From positions 248,001-312,000 of the forward strand of contig NZ_NNRI01000013.1 in assembly GCF_002270415.1 (NCBI RefSeq): a DNA stretch of 64,000 nucleotides, given 5' to 3'. This DNA comes from Mesorhizobium sophorae. Lineage in GTDB: Bacteria > Pseudomonadota > Alphaproteobacteria > Rhizobiales > Rhizobiaceae. The translations under genes were made by a program, and so were the position numbers. The notes beneath the pieces are model-generated. The model did not search any database, was not told the origin of the DNA, and was given only the letters and a program-made list of their open reading frames with translations. Positions 8,385 through 17,707 of this stretch are shown here, in pieces. Within the stretch, counting starts at the first letter, position 1; each line of letters begins with the position of its first letter.

Positions 8385-8971
8385 TGCGCGCACTGGTGGT
8401 CTACTGCCATCCCGTGCCGGAGAGCTTTTGCGCGGCGATCCGCGACACTGCCGTCGAGGTGCTGAAGGCGCGGGGCTGGGAGGTGCGGCTGCTCGACCTC
8501 TATGCCGAGAAATTCGACCCGGTGATGGGTTGCGACGAACGGCGCTCCTACAACGACCAGGCGCCGCAGGATCCGGCGCTGAAGCCGCATTTCGAGCTGC
8601 TCAACTGGGCCGAAGCGATACTGTTCGTCTATCCGACCTGGTGGTACGGGCTGCCGGCGATGCTGAAGGGCTGGCTCGATCGGGTGTGGGCGACGGACGT
8701 CGCGTTCAAGCTGCCAGCGGGCAAGGGGCGGATCAAGTCGCTGATGACGCATGTGACCAAGGTCGGTGTCATCACCACCTGCGGTGCGCCGACCTGGTGG
8801 AGCGTCGTCGTCGGCCAGCCCGGACGCAAGACCCTGCTGCGCGGCATGCGGGCGCTGTGCGCGAGGCGCTGCCGGACCTTCTTCCTGGCGCACTATCTGA
8901 TGGATGCCTCGACGCCACAGACACGGGCTGCGTTTCTGGCGAAGGTGCGATGGAAGCTGGAGCGGTTCTGA
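8384..8971 (+). CDS. NAD(P)H oxidoreductase, flavodoxin-like fold (second copy)
   Basis: This 195-residue paralog of the preceding gene shares the start pattern MRALVVYCHPVPESFCAAI and the segment YPTWWYGLPAMLKGWLDRVW. The two are divergent enough that they are not a recent duplication. It is the last gene of the operon and is followed directly by an intergenic repeat. Two flavodoxin-fold reductases in tandem may form a heterodimer, since NQO1-type enzymes are dimers with the active site at the interface; this is inference. Confidence 0.83.
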   Translation: MRALVVYCHPVPESFCAAIRDTAVEVLKARGWEVRLLDLYAEKFDPVMGCDERRSYNDQAPQDPALKPHFELLNWAEAILFVYPTWWYGLPAMLKGWLDRVWATDVAFKLPAGKGRIKSLMTHVTKVGVITTCGAPTWWSVVVGQPGRKTLLRGMRALCARRCRTFFLAHYLMDASTPQTRAAFLAKVRWKLERF

Positions 8972-8978
8972 GGGGCTT

Positions 8979-9133
8979 GACCCTCCCCCTTGTGGGGAGG
9001 GTCACACAGCAAATGCCGCAAAGCGGCTTTTGCGAAGTGGGGTGGGGGTCTCGTAGGGCGTACCCCCCACCCCGTCTCGCAATCTTCGCTTCGCTACGTC
9101 TGCGAGCCGACCTTCCCCACAAGGGGGAGGGTG
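8979..9133. repeat. RIME-like intergenic repeat with palindromic ends
   Basis: Both ends carry the same GC-rich block in opposite orientation: ACCCTCCCCCTTGTGGGGAGGGT on the left, and a matching CTTCCCCACAAGGGGGAGGGT on the right at 9112-9132. Between them are smaller hairpins (AAAGCGGCTTT; GGGTGGGGGTC against ACCCCCCACCCC). It separates two convergent transcription units and may serve as a terminator for both. Confidence 0.7.
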
Positions 9134-9139
9134 AAACAA

Positions 9140-11590
9140 CTACATCCTCGTCCGCACCGACGTCGGGTCATACATCGGCTTCAGCGATGCTTCCGCAGCA
9201 AAACGCTCGCCGGCGATCTCGATCTCGTAGGACGATGCCAGAACATCCGCCTCGCTCTCGCCCTGGCACGGCACATAGCCCAGCCCAATGGCGCCGCCGA
9301 GATGATGGCCGTAATTGCCCGAGGTGATCGGGCCGACGATCTTGCCGTCGCGCAGGATCGCCTCGTTGTGGAAGAGCAGGGGCTGCGGCTCCTTCAACCG
9401 GAACTGCACCAGCCGGCGTGACAGGCCGGCCTCCTTCTTCCGCAGCACCGCATCGCGACCGATGAAGTCGCCCTTGGCCGTCTTGACGACAAAGCCGAGG
9501 CCGGCTTCCAGCACATTGTCCTCATCGGTGATGTCGTGGCCGAAATGCCGGAAGGCCTTTTCGATGCGGCAGGAATCCAGCGTGTGCAGGCCGCAGAGCT
9601 TCAGGCCGACATCAGCACCCGCCTCGTCGATCGCCTCGAAGACATGAGCTGCCTGGTCGGTCGAGACGTAGAGTTCCCAGCCGAGTTCGCCGACATAGGT
9701 GACGCGATGGGCGCGGGCCAGGCCCATGCCGATCTCGATCTCCTGGAACGTCCCAAACGGGTTGGCTTCGTTGGAGAAATCATTCGGGCTGACCTTCTGG
9801 ATCAGCCTTCGCGAGTCCGGCCCCATCAGGCAGAGCACGGCTTCAGCCGCAGTGACGTCGGTGACGACCACGAACTCGTCGGTCAGATGCTTGCGCAGCC
9901 AGGCGAGGTCTCGCTGCAGCGTCGCGCCGGGAACGACAAGGAAGAAAGCCGTTTCCGACAGCCGCGAGACGGTGAGGTCGCTTTCGATGCCGCCGCGCTG
10001 GTTGAGCATCTGTGTGTAGACGATCTTGCCCGGCGCCACGTCCATGTCGTTGGCGCAGAGCCGTTGCAGGAAGGCGCAGGCATCGCGGCCCTCGACGCGG
10101 ATCTTGCCGAACGAGGTCATGTCGAACAGGCCGACCTTGTTCCTGACCGCCAGATGCTCCTCGCGCTGGTTGTCGAACCAGTTCTGCCGCTTCCAGGAAT
10201 AGCGGTATTCGCGCTCCTGGCCCTCGCGGACGAACCAGTTGGCGCGCTCCCAGCCGGCGACCTCACCGAAGACGGCGCCTCGCGCCTTGAGATGTTCATG
10301 CAGGGGCGAGCGACGGACATTGCGCGAGGTCGCCATCTGCCGATAGGGGAAATGATCGGCATAGAGCAGGCCGAGCGTTTCGGAGACGCGCTCCTTCAAA
10401 TAGCGGCGGTTCTTCTGGAATGGCTGGGCGCGGCGAATGTCGACTTCCCAGAGATCAAAGGGTGCTTCGCCATCATTGATCCACTGCGCCAGCGCCATGC
10501 CGGCGCCACCGGAGGAGACGATGCCGATCGAGTTGTAGCCGGTCGCCATCCAGTAGCCGGACAGCTCCGGCGCCTCGCCGAGATAATAGCGGTCGTCGGG
10601 GGTGAAGCTCTCGGGACCGTTGAAGAAAGTATGGATGCCGGCGGTCGCCAGCATCGGCATCCGGTTGACGCCCATTTCGAGGATCGGCTCGAAATGGTCC
10701 ATGTCCTCAGGCAATTGGTCGAAGCAGAAATCCTCGCGGATGCCATCCATGCCCCAGGGTTTTGCCACCGGCTCGAAGGCGCCCAGCATCATCTTGCCAG
10801 CGTCTTCCTTGTAGTAGGCGCATTCGTCCGGCACGCGCAGCACCGGCAGGCGGGTAAGGCCCGGGATTGGCTCGGTGACGAGATAAAAGTGCTCGCAGGC
10901 GTGCAGCGGGATGGTGACGCCGTTCTGGGCGCCCAGTTCGCGCGCCCACATGCCGGCGCAGTTGACGACAATGTCGGTTTCGACCGTGCCTTGTTCTTCA
11001 CCTTGCGCCCACGACACGCCGGCGACGCGACCGGCCTTGGTGTGGACCTTGGTGACCTTCACATTCTCGACGATGGTGGCGCCGCGCTGGCGGGCACCCT
11101 TGGCCAGCGCCATCGCGATGTTGGCGGGGTCGCATTGGCCGTCGAGCGGCAGATGCACGGCGCCGACGACGTCGGACACATTGAGATGCGGGTACATCTC
11201 CTTGACTTCATTCGGTGAAATCTCGCGCACGTCGACATCGAACGCGCGAGCGAGAGACGCCTGCCGGTAGATCTCATGCTTGCGCTCTTCGGTCAGCGCC
11301 ACGGTGATCGAGCCGACCTGGCGCATGCCCGTACCGACCTCGGTCTCGGCTTCCAGCTTGACGTAAAGGTCGGCCGAATATTTCGCCAACCGGGTCATGT
11401 TCTGCGAGCCGCGCAGCTGGCCAATAAGGCCGGCGGCATGCCAGGTTGTGCCCGACGTCAGCTGCTTTCGCTCCAGGAGCACGATATCGGTCCAGCCGAG
11501 CTTGGCCAGATGATAGGCGACCGAACAGCCGGAGACGCCGCCGCCGATGATGACAGCTCTTGCCTTGGTGGGGATGGCCTTGGCGGTCAT
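9140..11590 (-). CDS. FAD-dependent DAO-GcvT protein, dimethylglycine dehydrogenase-like
   Basis: This 816-residue protein has an N-terminal DAO domain with a Rossmann motif IIGGGVSGCSVAYHLAKLGW (residues 14-33), then the TSGTTWHAAG segment whose histidine (about residue 51) is the covalent FAD site in dimethylglycine and sarcosine dehydrogenases. The C-terminal half is a GcvT-type folate-binding domain (SFGKIRVEGRDACAFLQ, GELGWELYVS). Known relatives oxidise an N-methyl group and hand the carbon to tetrahydrofolate. It is last in a four-gene operon, overlapping the aminotransferase by four bases. Confidence 0.87.
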   Translation of the reverse strand: MTAKAIPTKARAVIIGGGVSGCSVAYHLAKLGWTDIVLLERKQLTSGTTWHAAGLIGQLRGSQNMTRLAKYSADLYVKLEAETEVGTGMRQVGSITVALTEERKHEIYRQASLARAFDVDVREISPNEVKEMYPHLNVSDVVGAVHLPLDGQCDPANIAMALAKGARQRGATIVENVKVTKVHTKAGRVAGVSWAQGEEQGTVETDIVVNCAGMWARELGAQNGVTIPLHACEHFYLVTEPIPGLTRLPVLRVPDECAYYKEDAGKMMLGAFEPVAKPWGMDGIREDFCFDQLPEDMDHFEPILEMGVNRMPMLATAGIHTFFNGPESFTPDDRYYLGEAPELSGYWMATGYNSIGIVSSGGAGMALAQWINDGEAPFDLWEVDIRRAQPFQKNRRYLKERVSETLGLLYADHFPYRQMATSRNVRRSPLHEHLKARGAVFGEVAGWERANWFVREGQEREYRYSWKRQNWFDNQREEHLAVRNKVGLFDMTSFGKIRVEGRDACAFLQRLCANDMDVAPGKIVYTQMLNQRGGIESDLTVSRLSETAFFLVVPGATLQRDLAWLRKHLTDEFVVVTDVTAAEAVLCLMGPDSRRLIQKVSPNDFSNEANPFGTFQEIEIGMGLARAHRVTYVGELGWELYVSTDQAAHVFEAIDEAGADVGLKLCGLHTLDSCRIEKAFRHFGHDITDEDNVLEAGLGFVVKTAKGDFIGRDAVLRKKEAGLSRRLVQFRLKEPQPLLFHNEAILRDGKIVGPITSGNYGHHLGGAIGLGYVPCQGESEADVLASSYEIEIAGERFAAEASLKPMYDPTSVRTRM

Positions 11591-12768
11591 GCGGCCTCCC
11601 GGCGATAGCTGGAGGCAAAACGGCGCAGTCGAAGTGCTGCTTCCTGCAGCACGGGCTCCGGCTGGCAAAGGCTGATGCGAATGTGGCCGGCGGCCGCCTC
11701 GCCGAAGCTGGAGCCAGGCATCACGCCGACCTTTTCTCTGTCGAGCAAGGCCCAGGCGAATTTCTCGTCGTCGGGTTCGACGGCCGATATGTCGAGCATG
11801 ACGTACATGCCCCCTTCAGAACCGCGCACCGTGACATCGTTCATGCCACGCACGGCGTCGAGCAGGATGGTGCGGCGCGCGGCGTAGCGTTCGGCAATTT
11901 CCTTGACGCCATAACGGTTCTCGAGCGCCTCGGCGCAGGCAATCGAGATGAAGGCCGGCAAGCCATAGGTCGTCACCAGATTGAGATTGACCAGCAGCGA
12001 AATCATCTCTTTTGGTCCCGTCAGCCAGCCCATGCGCCAGCCGGTCATGCCATGGCTCTTCGACATGGAATTGATGACCAGAGTGCGCTCGGCCATGCCG
12101 GGCAGCGAGCGCGGCGAGACGTGCTCGCCGCCGCCCAGTGTCCAGTAGACCTCGTCCGACAACAGCCAGAGGTCATGCTCCCTGCAGACCTCCGCCAGCT
12201 GTTCCAGCCGCTCGCGCGAATAGACCGCACCGGTCGGGTTGTTCGGCGTGTTGATCAGGACGGCGCGGGTGTTGGGCCGAAGTGCTGCGCGGATCATGTC
12301 GGCATGCGGCTGGAAGCCATCCTCGGCCGGTGTCTCGACCACGGTGAAACTGGCACCGGCGGCGCTGAACGTGTTGGGATAGGTGGCGTAGTAGGGCGCC
12401 ACCACGATGGCATGGTCGCCTTGGTCGAGAACAGCCTGCACGGCCGCGTAGAGTGCGGCCTGGCCGCCCGGCGTGGCGATGACCTGATCCGGCGTCGTCT
12501 CGACGCCGGTGCAGGCGCTCGAGGCTGCCGCCATAGCCTTGCGCAGGCGCGGCAGGCCGGGAAGCGGGGTGTAGTGGTGATTGCTGCCGCGAACCGCGGT
12601 CACACAGGCTTCGATGGTTTCCGAGGGCGTGTCGAAATCATGGTCGCCCACTGACAGCATGATGATGTCTTCGCCGGCCGCCTTGCGGGCCCAAGCGGCC
12701 GAATGGACTTCCCAACCGTCCTTGCCCGAAGGCACGATGCCGGAAATGCGCGATGATGGTCTAGGCAT
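11587..12768 (-). CDS. PLP-dependent aminotransferase, class I/II
   Basis: This 393-residue aminotransferase has the SVGDHDFDTP N-terminal region, NTPNNPTGAVYSRE, the D-x-Y segment LSDEVYW and the PLP lysine in NSMSKSHGMTGWRMGW. The start at 12768 (MPRPSS) is supported by GGGAG seven bases upstream. It overlaps the damaged homocysteine methyltransferase gene by eight bases and the DAO-GcvT gene by four, so all are in one operon. The substrate is unknown. Aspartate, aromatic or sulfur amino acid aminotransferases are possible; context favours an amino acid released after demethylation. Confidence 0.87.
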   Translation of the reverse strand: MPRPSSRISGIVPSGKDGWEVHSAAWARKAAGEDIIMLSVGDHDFDTPSETIEACVTAVRGSNHHYTPLPGLPRLRKAMAAASSACTGVETTPDQVIATPGGQAALYAAVQAVLDQGDHAIVVAPYYATYPNTFSAAGASFTVVETPAEDGFQPHADMIRAALRPNTRAVLINTPNNPTGAVYSRERLEQLAEVCREHDLWLLSDEVYWTLGGGEHVSPRSLPGMAERTLVINSMSKSHGMTGWRMGWLTGPKEMISLLVNLNLVTTYGLPAFISIACAEALENRYGVKEIAERYAARRTILLDAVRGMNDVTVRGSEGGMYVMLDISAVEPDDEKFAWALLDREKVGVMPGSSFGEAAAGHIRISLCQPEPVLQEAALRLRRFASSYRREAA

Positions 12769-13638
12769 GTATATCTCCCGAAATTTCGTAGCCGGCCTGT
12801 TCGAGCCGGTCGCGCAGCGCGGCGATGTGTGGCGGTCCAACCTCACAGCAGCCGCCGACAATGCTCGCGCCGGCCTCCACCCAGCCGATCGCCTGTTCTG
12901 CATAGGCGTCCGGACCGAGGTCATGGCGAGCGTGCAGGACATCCACCGTGTGAAGCCGTTGGCATAGGCGCCAACCGGGCCGCCGAGATCAATCAGTTCG
13001 GGCAGCGCTGCGCTGACTGCCTCGGGCCGGCAACAATTGACCAGCCGCGCTGCCACCGGCAGGCCATCGAGAGCGCTTGCCGCCGCGGCCAATGCCTCGC
13101 CACTGCGCAGGCGTGGCTTGCCATGATCGGCCAGCGTCCACGAAACCCATACCGGCTTGCCGCTTTCCGACGCTGCGGTTACCGCCGCATGCGCCTCCTG
13201 GGTGGAAGCCATGGTCTCGCACAGGAACAAGTCGACGCCATCAGCCTGCTCGGCAACGATGCGACGGTAGGTGTCGAGCGTATCCTCGAATGAAATGGTC
13301 AGCGCATGGGCATAGCTGCCGAAAAGCGGCGACAGGCAGCCGGCGATGGTTGCCTCGCCGGCCTGCTCGCAGGCTTGCCTTGCAAGCTCGATGCCGCGCT
13401 TCTGCAATGGCTTGAAGAGGTCTTCCGCGCCCTCGCGCGCCAGGCGTTCGGGTGTTGCCGAATAGGTGTTTATGGTGATGACGCGGGCACCGGCACGGAT
13501 AAATTCCGCGTGCAGGTCGCGCACGAGATCTGGTTCGTCGATCAGCACCCTGGCCGACCATAGCGGCGTCGGCTCGGATTTGCTGCGGCGGACCAGTTCC
13601 TGGCCCATGCCGCCATCCGTGAGGATGATTTTCTTCAC
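12761..13638 (-). pseudogene. Homocysteine S-methyltransferase, frameshifted
   Basis: The frame starting at GTG 13638 (overlapping the upstream stop as GTGA) encodes a homocysteine S-methyltransferase N-terminus (ILTDGGMGQEL, ITINTYSATPERL) up to GAYANGF near 12950. The expected C-terminus, with the zinc motif IVGGCCEVGPPHI, continues in another frame and stops at 12761. One base is missing overall; adding one would give 292 residues. The segment between GAYANGFT and VDVL also looks shorter than I recall for the family, so the lesion could be a longer deletion. Intact relatives transfer a methyl group from betaine or S-methylmethionine to homocysteine. It may be true decay or a sequencing error. 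Confidence 0.8.
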
Positions 13639-16088
13639 GCGCGCAGCCTCTCGTTCATTGGATCCCACAAGGGCTCGTCCTTCTGCACGACCGCCTGAAA
13701 ACGGTCGCCGAAGATTTCGATCTCGATCGCTGTTCCCGGTTCCGCCAGATCGGCGCGCAGCATGCCGAGCGCGATCGATTTGTCGATCCGATGACCCCAG
13801 CCGCCCGATGTCGTTTCACCGACGATCTTGCCGTCGTGCCAGAGTGTGGAAACAGAAGGGGCGTCGCAGTCACCGGGGTTCTTGACGACCAAAGTGACGA
13901 AACGCTTCGTCACGCCTTGCTGCTTCTCGTTCAGCAGTGCCGCCTTGCCGCGGAAATCGGGCTTGTCCCATTTGACGAAGCGCTCCAGCCCGCCCTGGAG
14001 GATCGAATAGTCGGTCGACAGGTCGCCCTTCCAGGTGCGGTAGCCCTTTTCGAGTCGGAGCGAATCCAGCGCGTACATGCCGAATGGCCTGAGGCCATGC
14101 TGTTCTCCGGCCGCGCAGATGGCGTCAAAGATGGCGGCGGTGTCGTCGACCCTGGTGTGGATTTCCCAGCCGAGTTCGCCGGCGAAGGAGACGCGCACCA
14201 GCTTCGCCCAGCGTCCGGCGATCTTCGTCTCCTGATGCGTCAGCCACGGCAAAGCAAGGTCGGCGCCGCAGACATCGGCGAGGATTTTTCGCGAGTTCGG
14301 GCCGGCCAGGATCTGGGTCGAAAATTCCTCGGTGCGGTCGATCAGCCTGAACGGCGCATCCCTGGGGATCCTCGATTTCAGCCATTCGAAATCATGCCAT
14401 TGCGCGACCGCCGCGGTGATCAGCGTCATCAGGTTCTCATCATGGCGCACGACCGACATTTCGGTGACGATGCGGCCCTTGTCGTCGGCGAAATAGACGA
14501 GGCCGATGCGGCCGATCTTCGGCACCAGCCCGGTGACCTGCAGGCTCAGCCATTCGGCGGCACCTGGCCCGTCGAGGTTGAAGCGCGAGAAGCCCGGCAG
14601 GTCGAGGATGCCGGCTGCGTCGCGAACGGCAAGGCATTCCTCGTGGACGCGATGCTGCCACGGTCCTTCGCGACGGAAGGTCAGCGTCGCCTCCTCGGAA
14701 ACGTCGTCGCCGTCCTTGGCGTACCAGGTGGCGCGTTCCCAGCCATTGTAGGCGTCGAAGCGGGCGCCGAGCGCCTTGATGCGATCGTGGATCGGCGACA
14801 GCTTGCGGTCACGGCCTTCCGGCCAGGCATGGCGCGGGAACTGGATGGCGTATTCGTTGCCGTAGATCTCCATGCCCTTGGCGACGCAGTAGTCCGGCGC
14901 GGCAGCAAAGGAGGTGAAGCGGCGTGGATCGCACGACCACATGTCCCATTCGGTCTGGCCCTGTGTCACCCATTCGGCCAGCACCTTGCCGGCGCCGCCG
15001 CCCTGGGCGATGCCGAAGGTGAAGACGCAGGCCTCGAAGGCGTTGGGAACGCCGGGCATCGGCCCGATCAGCGGATTGCCGTCCGGCGTATACGGGATCG
15101 GCCCATTGATGACCTTGGACAGGCCGGCGGTGCCCAGGATCGGCACGCGGGCGACGGCATCGGCCAGATAATGTTCGAGCCGATCGAGGTCGTCGGGGAA
15201 CAACTGGAAGGAAAAGTCCTCTGGCATCGGATCATTGTGGGTCGCCCAATGCGCGCGGCAGTTGCGCTCATAGGGGCCGAGATTCATGCCGTTCTTTTCC
15301 TGGCGCAGATAGTAGGAGGTGTCGACGTCGCGCAGCAGCGGCAGTTTCTTGCCCTGTTCCTTCGACCATGCCGCCAGTTCGGGGATTTCCTCGAACAATA
15401 TGTACTGATGGCTCATCACCATCATCGGCACCTCGCGGCCGAACATCTTGCCGACTTCGGCGGCGCGGTAGCCGGCGGCATTGACGACGACCTCGCAGCG
15501 GATTTCGCCTTGCGTGGTCTCGATCACCCATTCGTCGTTCTCGCGGCGCACGCCGGTGACCGGGCAGAAGCGGATGATCCTGGCGCCCATGTCGCGCGCG
15601 CCCTTGGCCAGCGCCTGGGTCAACTGCGCCGGATCGATGTCGCCGTCGCTCGGATCGTAGAGTGCGCCTTTCAGATCATGCGTCTCGATGAAGGGATAGC
15701 GGCGCTTGATCTCGTCGACGCCGACGACGTCGATGTCCATGCCCTGATAGCGACCCATGCCCTTGGCGCGCTGGAACTCCTGCATGCGCTCGACCGAGTG
15801 GGCGAGGCGCAGCGAACCGGTGACGTGGTAGTTCATGGGATAGTCGACCGCTTCGGCCAGCCCACGGTAAAGCTCGGTCGAATAGCGCTGCATGTTCATC
15901 AGCGACCAGGACGATGAGAAGGTCGGCACATTGCCGGCGGCATGCCAAGTCGAGCCGGAGGTCAACTCGTTCTTTTCGAGCAGCACGCAGTCGGTCCAAC
16001 CCGCCTTGGCGAGATGATAGAGTGCGGACGTGCCGACGGCACCACCTCCGATGATCACCACGCGTGCCGTGCTCGGTAAACCGGCCAT
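13635..16088 (-). CDS. FAD-dependent DAO-GcvT protein, dimethylglycine dehydrogenase-like (second)
   Basis: This 817-residue paralog of the gene at 9140-11590 has a Rossmann motif VIIGGGAVGTSALYHLAKAG at residues 11-30, the TSGSTWHAAG motif with His49 as the probable covalent FAD site, and a C-terminal GcvT half (GFSRFNLDGPGAAEWLSLQ, GELGWEIHT). The start at 16088 has GGGAGAAG upstream. It is the first gene of the operon 16088-9140 and overlaps the methyltransferase gene by four bases. Two diverged copies in one operon suggest two consecutive demethylations or two related N-methyl substrates. Confidence 0.87.
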   Translation of the reverse strand: MAGLPSTARVVIIGGGAVGTSALYHLAKAGWTDCVLLEKNELTSGSTWHAAGNVPTFSSSWSLMNMQRYSTELYRGLAEAVDYPMNYHVTGSLRLAHSVERMQEFQRAKGMGRYQGMDIDVVGVDEIKRRYPFIETHDLKGALYDPSDGDIDPAQLTQALAKGARDMGARIIRFCPVTGVRRENDEWVIETTQGEIRCEVVVNAAGYRAAEVGKMFGREVPMMVMSHQYILFEEIPELAAWSKEQGKKLPLLRDVDTSYYLRQEKNGMNLGPYERNCRAHWATHNDPMPEDFSFQLFPDDLDRLEHYLADAVARVPILGTAGLSKVINGPIPYTPDGNPLIGPMPGVPNAFEACVFTFGIAQGGGAGKVLAEWVTQGQTEWDMWSCDPRRFTSFAAAPDYCVAKGMEIYGNEYAIQFPRHAWPEGRDRKLSPIHDRIKALGARFDAYNGWERATWYAKDGDDVSEEATLTFRREGPWQHRVHEECLAVRDAAGILDLPGFSRFNLDGPGAAEWLSLQVTGLVPKIGRIGLVYFADDKGRIVTEMSVVRHDENLMTLITAAVAQWHDFEWLKSRIPRDAPFRLIDRTEEFSTQILAGPNSRKILADVCGADLALPWLTHQETKIAGRWAKLVRVSFAGELGWEIHTRVDDTAAIFDAICAAGEQHGLRPFGMYALDSLRLEKGYRTWKGDLSTDYSILQGGLERFVKWDKPDFRGKAALLNEKQQGVTKRFVTLVVKNPGDCDAPSVSTLWHDGKIVGETTSGGWGHRIDKSIALGMLRADLAEPGTAIEIEIFGDRFQAVVQKDEPLWDPMNERLRA

Positions 16089-16192
16089 GTTCTTCTCCCT
16101 GACAAAACCCAAAAGCGCGTTGCGCTTTCCATTTTTTGTTTTTGATACTTGTCGTTATCCCAAGCCGCTGCACGCTTCTGGGCGACATGCAT

Positions 16193-16789
16193 TCAATAGA
16201 CTGGCGGCGCAACCACCCAGATGACAACCGCCGGCTCGGCACCCGGATTGCGCCAGCGGTAGGGCTTGCCTTCGAAGCGAAAGGAGTCGCCTTCGCCGAG
16301 CCGATGCCAGACGCCCGATATCTCGATGTCGAACAGTCCGGACGCGACGTATCCGGCCTCTTCGGTCGGCCGGCGCGCCTCGTTTTTCAGCTCCGCGCCC
16401 GGCGCGAAGACCGAACGCACCATTTCGAAGCTACCGCCGAGATCGGGCGACAGAAGCTCCTCCACCAAGCCGGATTCGCTTGTGCCAAGCGTGCGGCGCC
16501 TGCCGGCGCGCACAACCACGCCACGCTCGCTTTCGACCGGCACGTCATGGCTGAAGAACAGGCTGATCGGCACGCCGAACAGTTCAGCGAAGGCTCGGAG
16601 ATCGCTGAGCGATGGCGTCGACAGGCCACGTTCGACCTGGCTGACCCAGCCGACCGAACGGCCAAGCTTCAGGCCGATCTCGGCAAGCGTCAGCCCGCGC
16701 GCCTTGCGCAGCGCCCTGATATCGCTGGCCAGCACGCGTTCGTCAGGTCCCTGCAATGTTCGTGCGATAGGTGAAGGCAAAAGGCTCAC
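16193..16789 (-). CDS. XRE-family regulator with C-terminal cupin domain
   Basis: This 198-residue protein has an N-terminal helix-turn-helix (IRALRKARGLTLAEIGLKLG, SVGWVSQVERG) at about residues 24-75 and a C-terminal cupin sensor domain (about 110-195). The start appears to be GTG 16789; no strong ribosome site is seen. XRE-cupin proteins regulate polyamine and amino acid catabolic genes and bind a small ligand in the cupin. It lies 104 bp upstream of the DAO-GcvT operon on the same strand and divergent from the nitroreductase gene, so either is a likely target. Confidence 0.85.
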   Translation of the reverse strand: MSLLPSPIARTLQGPDERVLASDIRALRKARGLTLAEIGLKLGRSVGWVSQVERGLSTPSLSDLRAFAELFGVPISLFFSHDVPVESERGVVVRAGRRRTLGTSESGLVEELLSPDLGGSFEMVRSVFAPGAELKNEARRPTEEAGYVASGLFDIEISGVWHRLGEGDSFRFEGKPYRWRNPGAEPAVVIWVVAPPVY

Positions 16790-16790
16790 T

Positions 16791-16835
16791 TCATGAAAAT
16801 TTGCATCCGAATTTCATGAGAAATGAAGCTCATGA
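16791..16835. promoter_or_regulatory. Three TCATGA repeats, possible operator
   Basis: TCATGA occurs at 16791-16796, 16814-16819 and 16830-16835 in the intergenic region between the XRE-cupin gene and the nitroreductase gene. The flanks are alike (TTCATGAAAA, TTTCATGAGAAA, CTCATGAAAA). The first copy lies just upstream of the regulator start codon, as an autoregulatory site would. Confidence 0.42.
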
Positions 16836-16960
16836 AAAAATCAAGTGGATTTTCACGCATGCTCAAGATTTGCTTGCAGGATTTTGACGGTTCATGCAAA
16901 GGCTCGGGCACGAACGGCGAGTGGGGACGTCTGGTCGAGACGAGGGTTAAAGGACGGCCC

Positions 16961-17665
16961 ATGCTTGAAAAGAACACCCGAATTGCGGACGAGGCCGAGA
17001 TTGTCGACGAGGCGATCCTGTCGCGCCGCTCGGTGCGCGCATTCCTGCCCGACATGGTCGACGACGACACCATCCGCGCCATTCTGTCGGTTGCGGCGCG
17101 GGCTCCATCCGGCACCAACATGCAGCCGTGGAAGGTCTACGTCACCAAGGGCGAGACCAAGCAGCAGATCACCGACGCCATCCTCAATTCGGGCATCCGC
17201 GCTGAAAAGGCCGATTGGGATGACTACCGCTACTATCCCACCCAGTTCTTCGAGCCCTATCTGACCCGACGGCGCGCCAACGGCTTTGGGCTCTATGGCG
17301 CGCTCGGTATCGGCCGTCGCGAGGTCGACAAGATGCGCGCCCAGCACGACCGCAACTTCGTCTTCTTCGACGCGCCGGTCGGCATGATCTTCACCATCGA
17401 CCGCCGGCTCAACCAGGGTTCATGGATCGACTACGGCATGTTCCTGCAAAACATCATGGTCGCGGCGCGGGGCAGGGGCTTGCACACGTGCCCACAAGCG
17501 GCGTTCGCCCCCTATCACCGGCAGATCCGGCCGGTGCTCAACATTCCCGACGAGGAGATCGTCGTCTGCGGCATGGCGCTTGGCCATGAGGATATTTCCA
17601 AACCCGAAAACGCCTTCCGCACCGACCGCGTGCCTCTGGAAGAGTGGGTGACGTTCAGCGAGTAA
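16961..17665 (+). CDS. Nitroreductase family protein
   Basis: This 234-residue flavoprotein begins SRRSVRAFLPDMVDDDTIRA after a 20-residue lead, with the FMN-binding RAPSGTNMQPW segment and a C-terminal CGMALGHED motif typical of NfnB/PnbA-like nitroreductases. The ATG at 16961 has AAAGGA seven bases upstream; upstream in-frame codons run through the AT-rich operator region and were excluded. Family members use NAD(P)H and FMN to reduce nitro groups, quinones or unsaturated compounds. It is divergent from the XRE-cupin gene. Confidence 0.83.
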   Translation: MLEKNTRIADEAEIVDEAILSRRSVRAFLPDMVDDDTIRAILSVAARAPSGTNMQPWKVYVTKGETKQQITDAILNSGIRAEKADWDDYRYYPTQFFEPYLTRRRANGFGLYGALGIGRREVDKMRAQHDRNFVFFDAPVGMIFTIDRRLNQGSWIDYGMFLQNIMVAARGRGLHTCPQAAFAPYHRQIRPVLNIPDEEIVVCGMALGHEDISKPENAFRTDRVPLEEWVTFSE

Positions 17666-17707
17666 GCCGGCCGCCCTGGCCAGAACCGGCCAACTGGGCG
17701 TCGAGCC

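Noticed and set aside
9536..11218. Long open frames antisense to the DAO-GcvT genes (also 13791-15917 and 19913-21823)
   Set aside because: Arg/Asp/Ala-rich translations with no domain patterns, fully opposite strong genes; typical high-GC shadow frames.
11587..13668. A continuous 693-codon frame that looks like a methyltransferase-aminotransferase fusion
   Set aside because: The middle section matches neither family, the zinc-binding C-terminus of the methyltransferase is in another frame, and the aminotransferase has its own ribosome site at 12768. It is a frameshift product.
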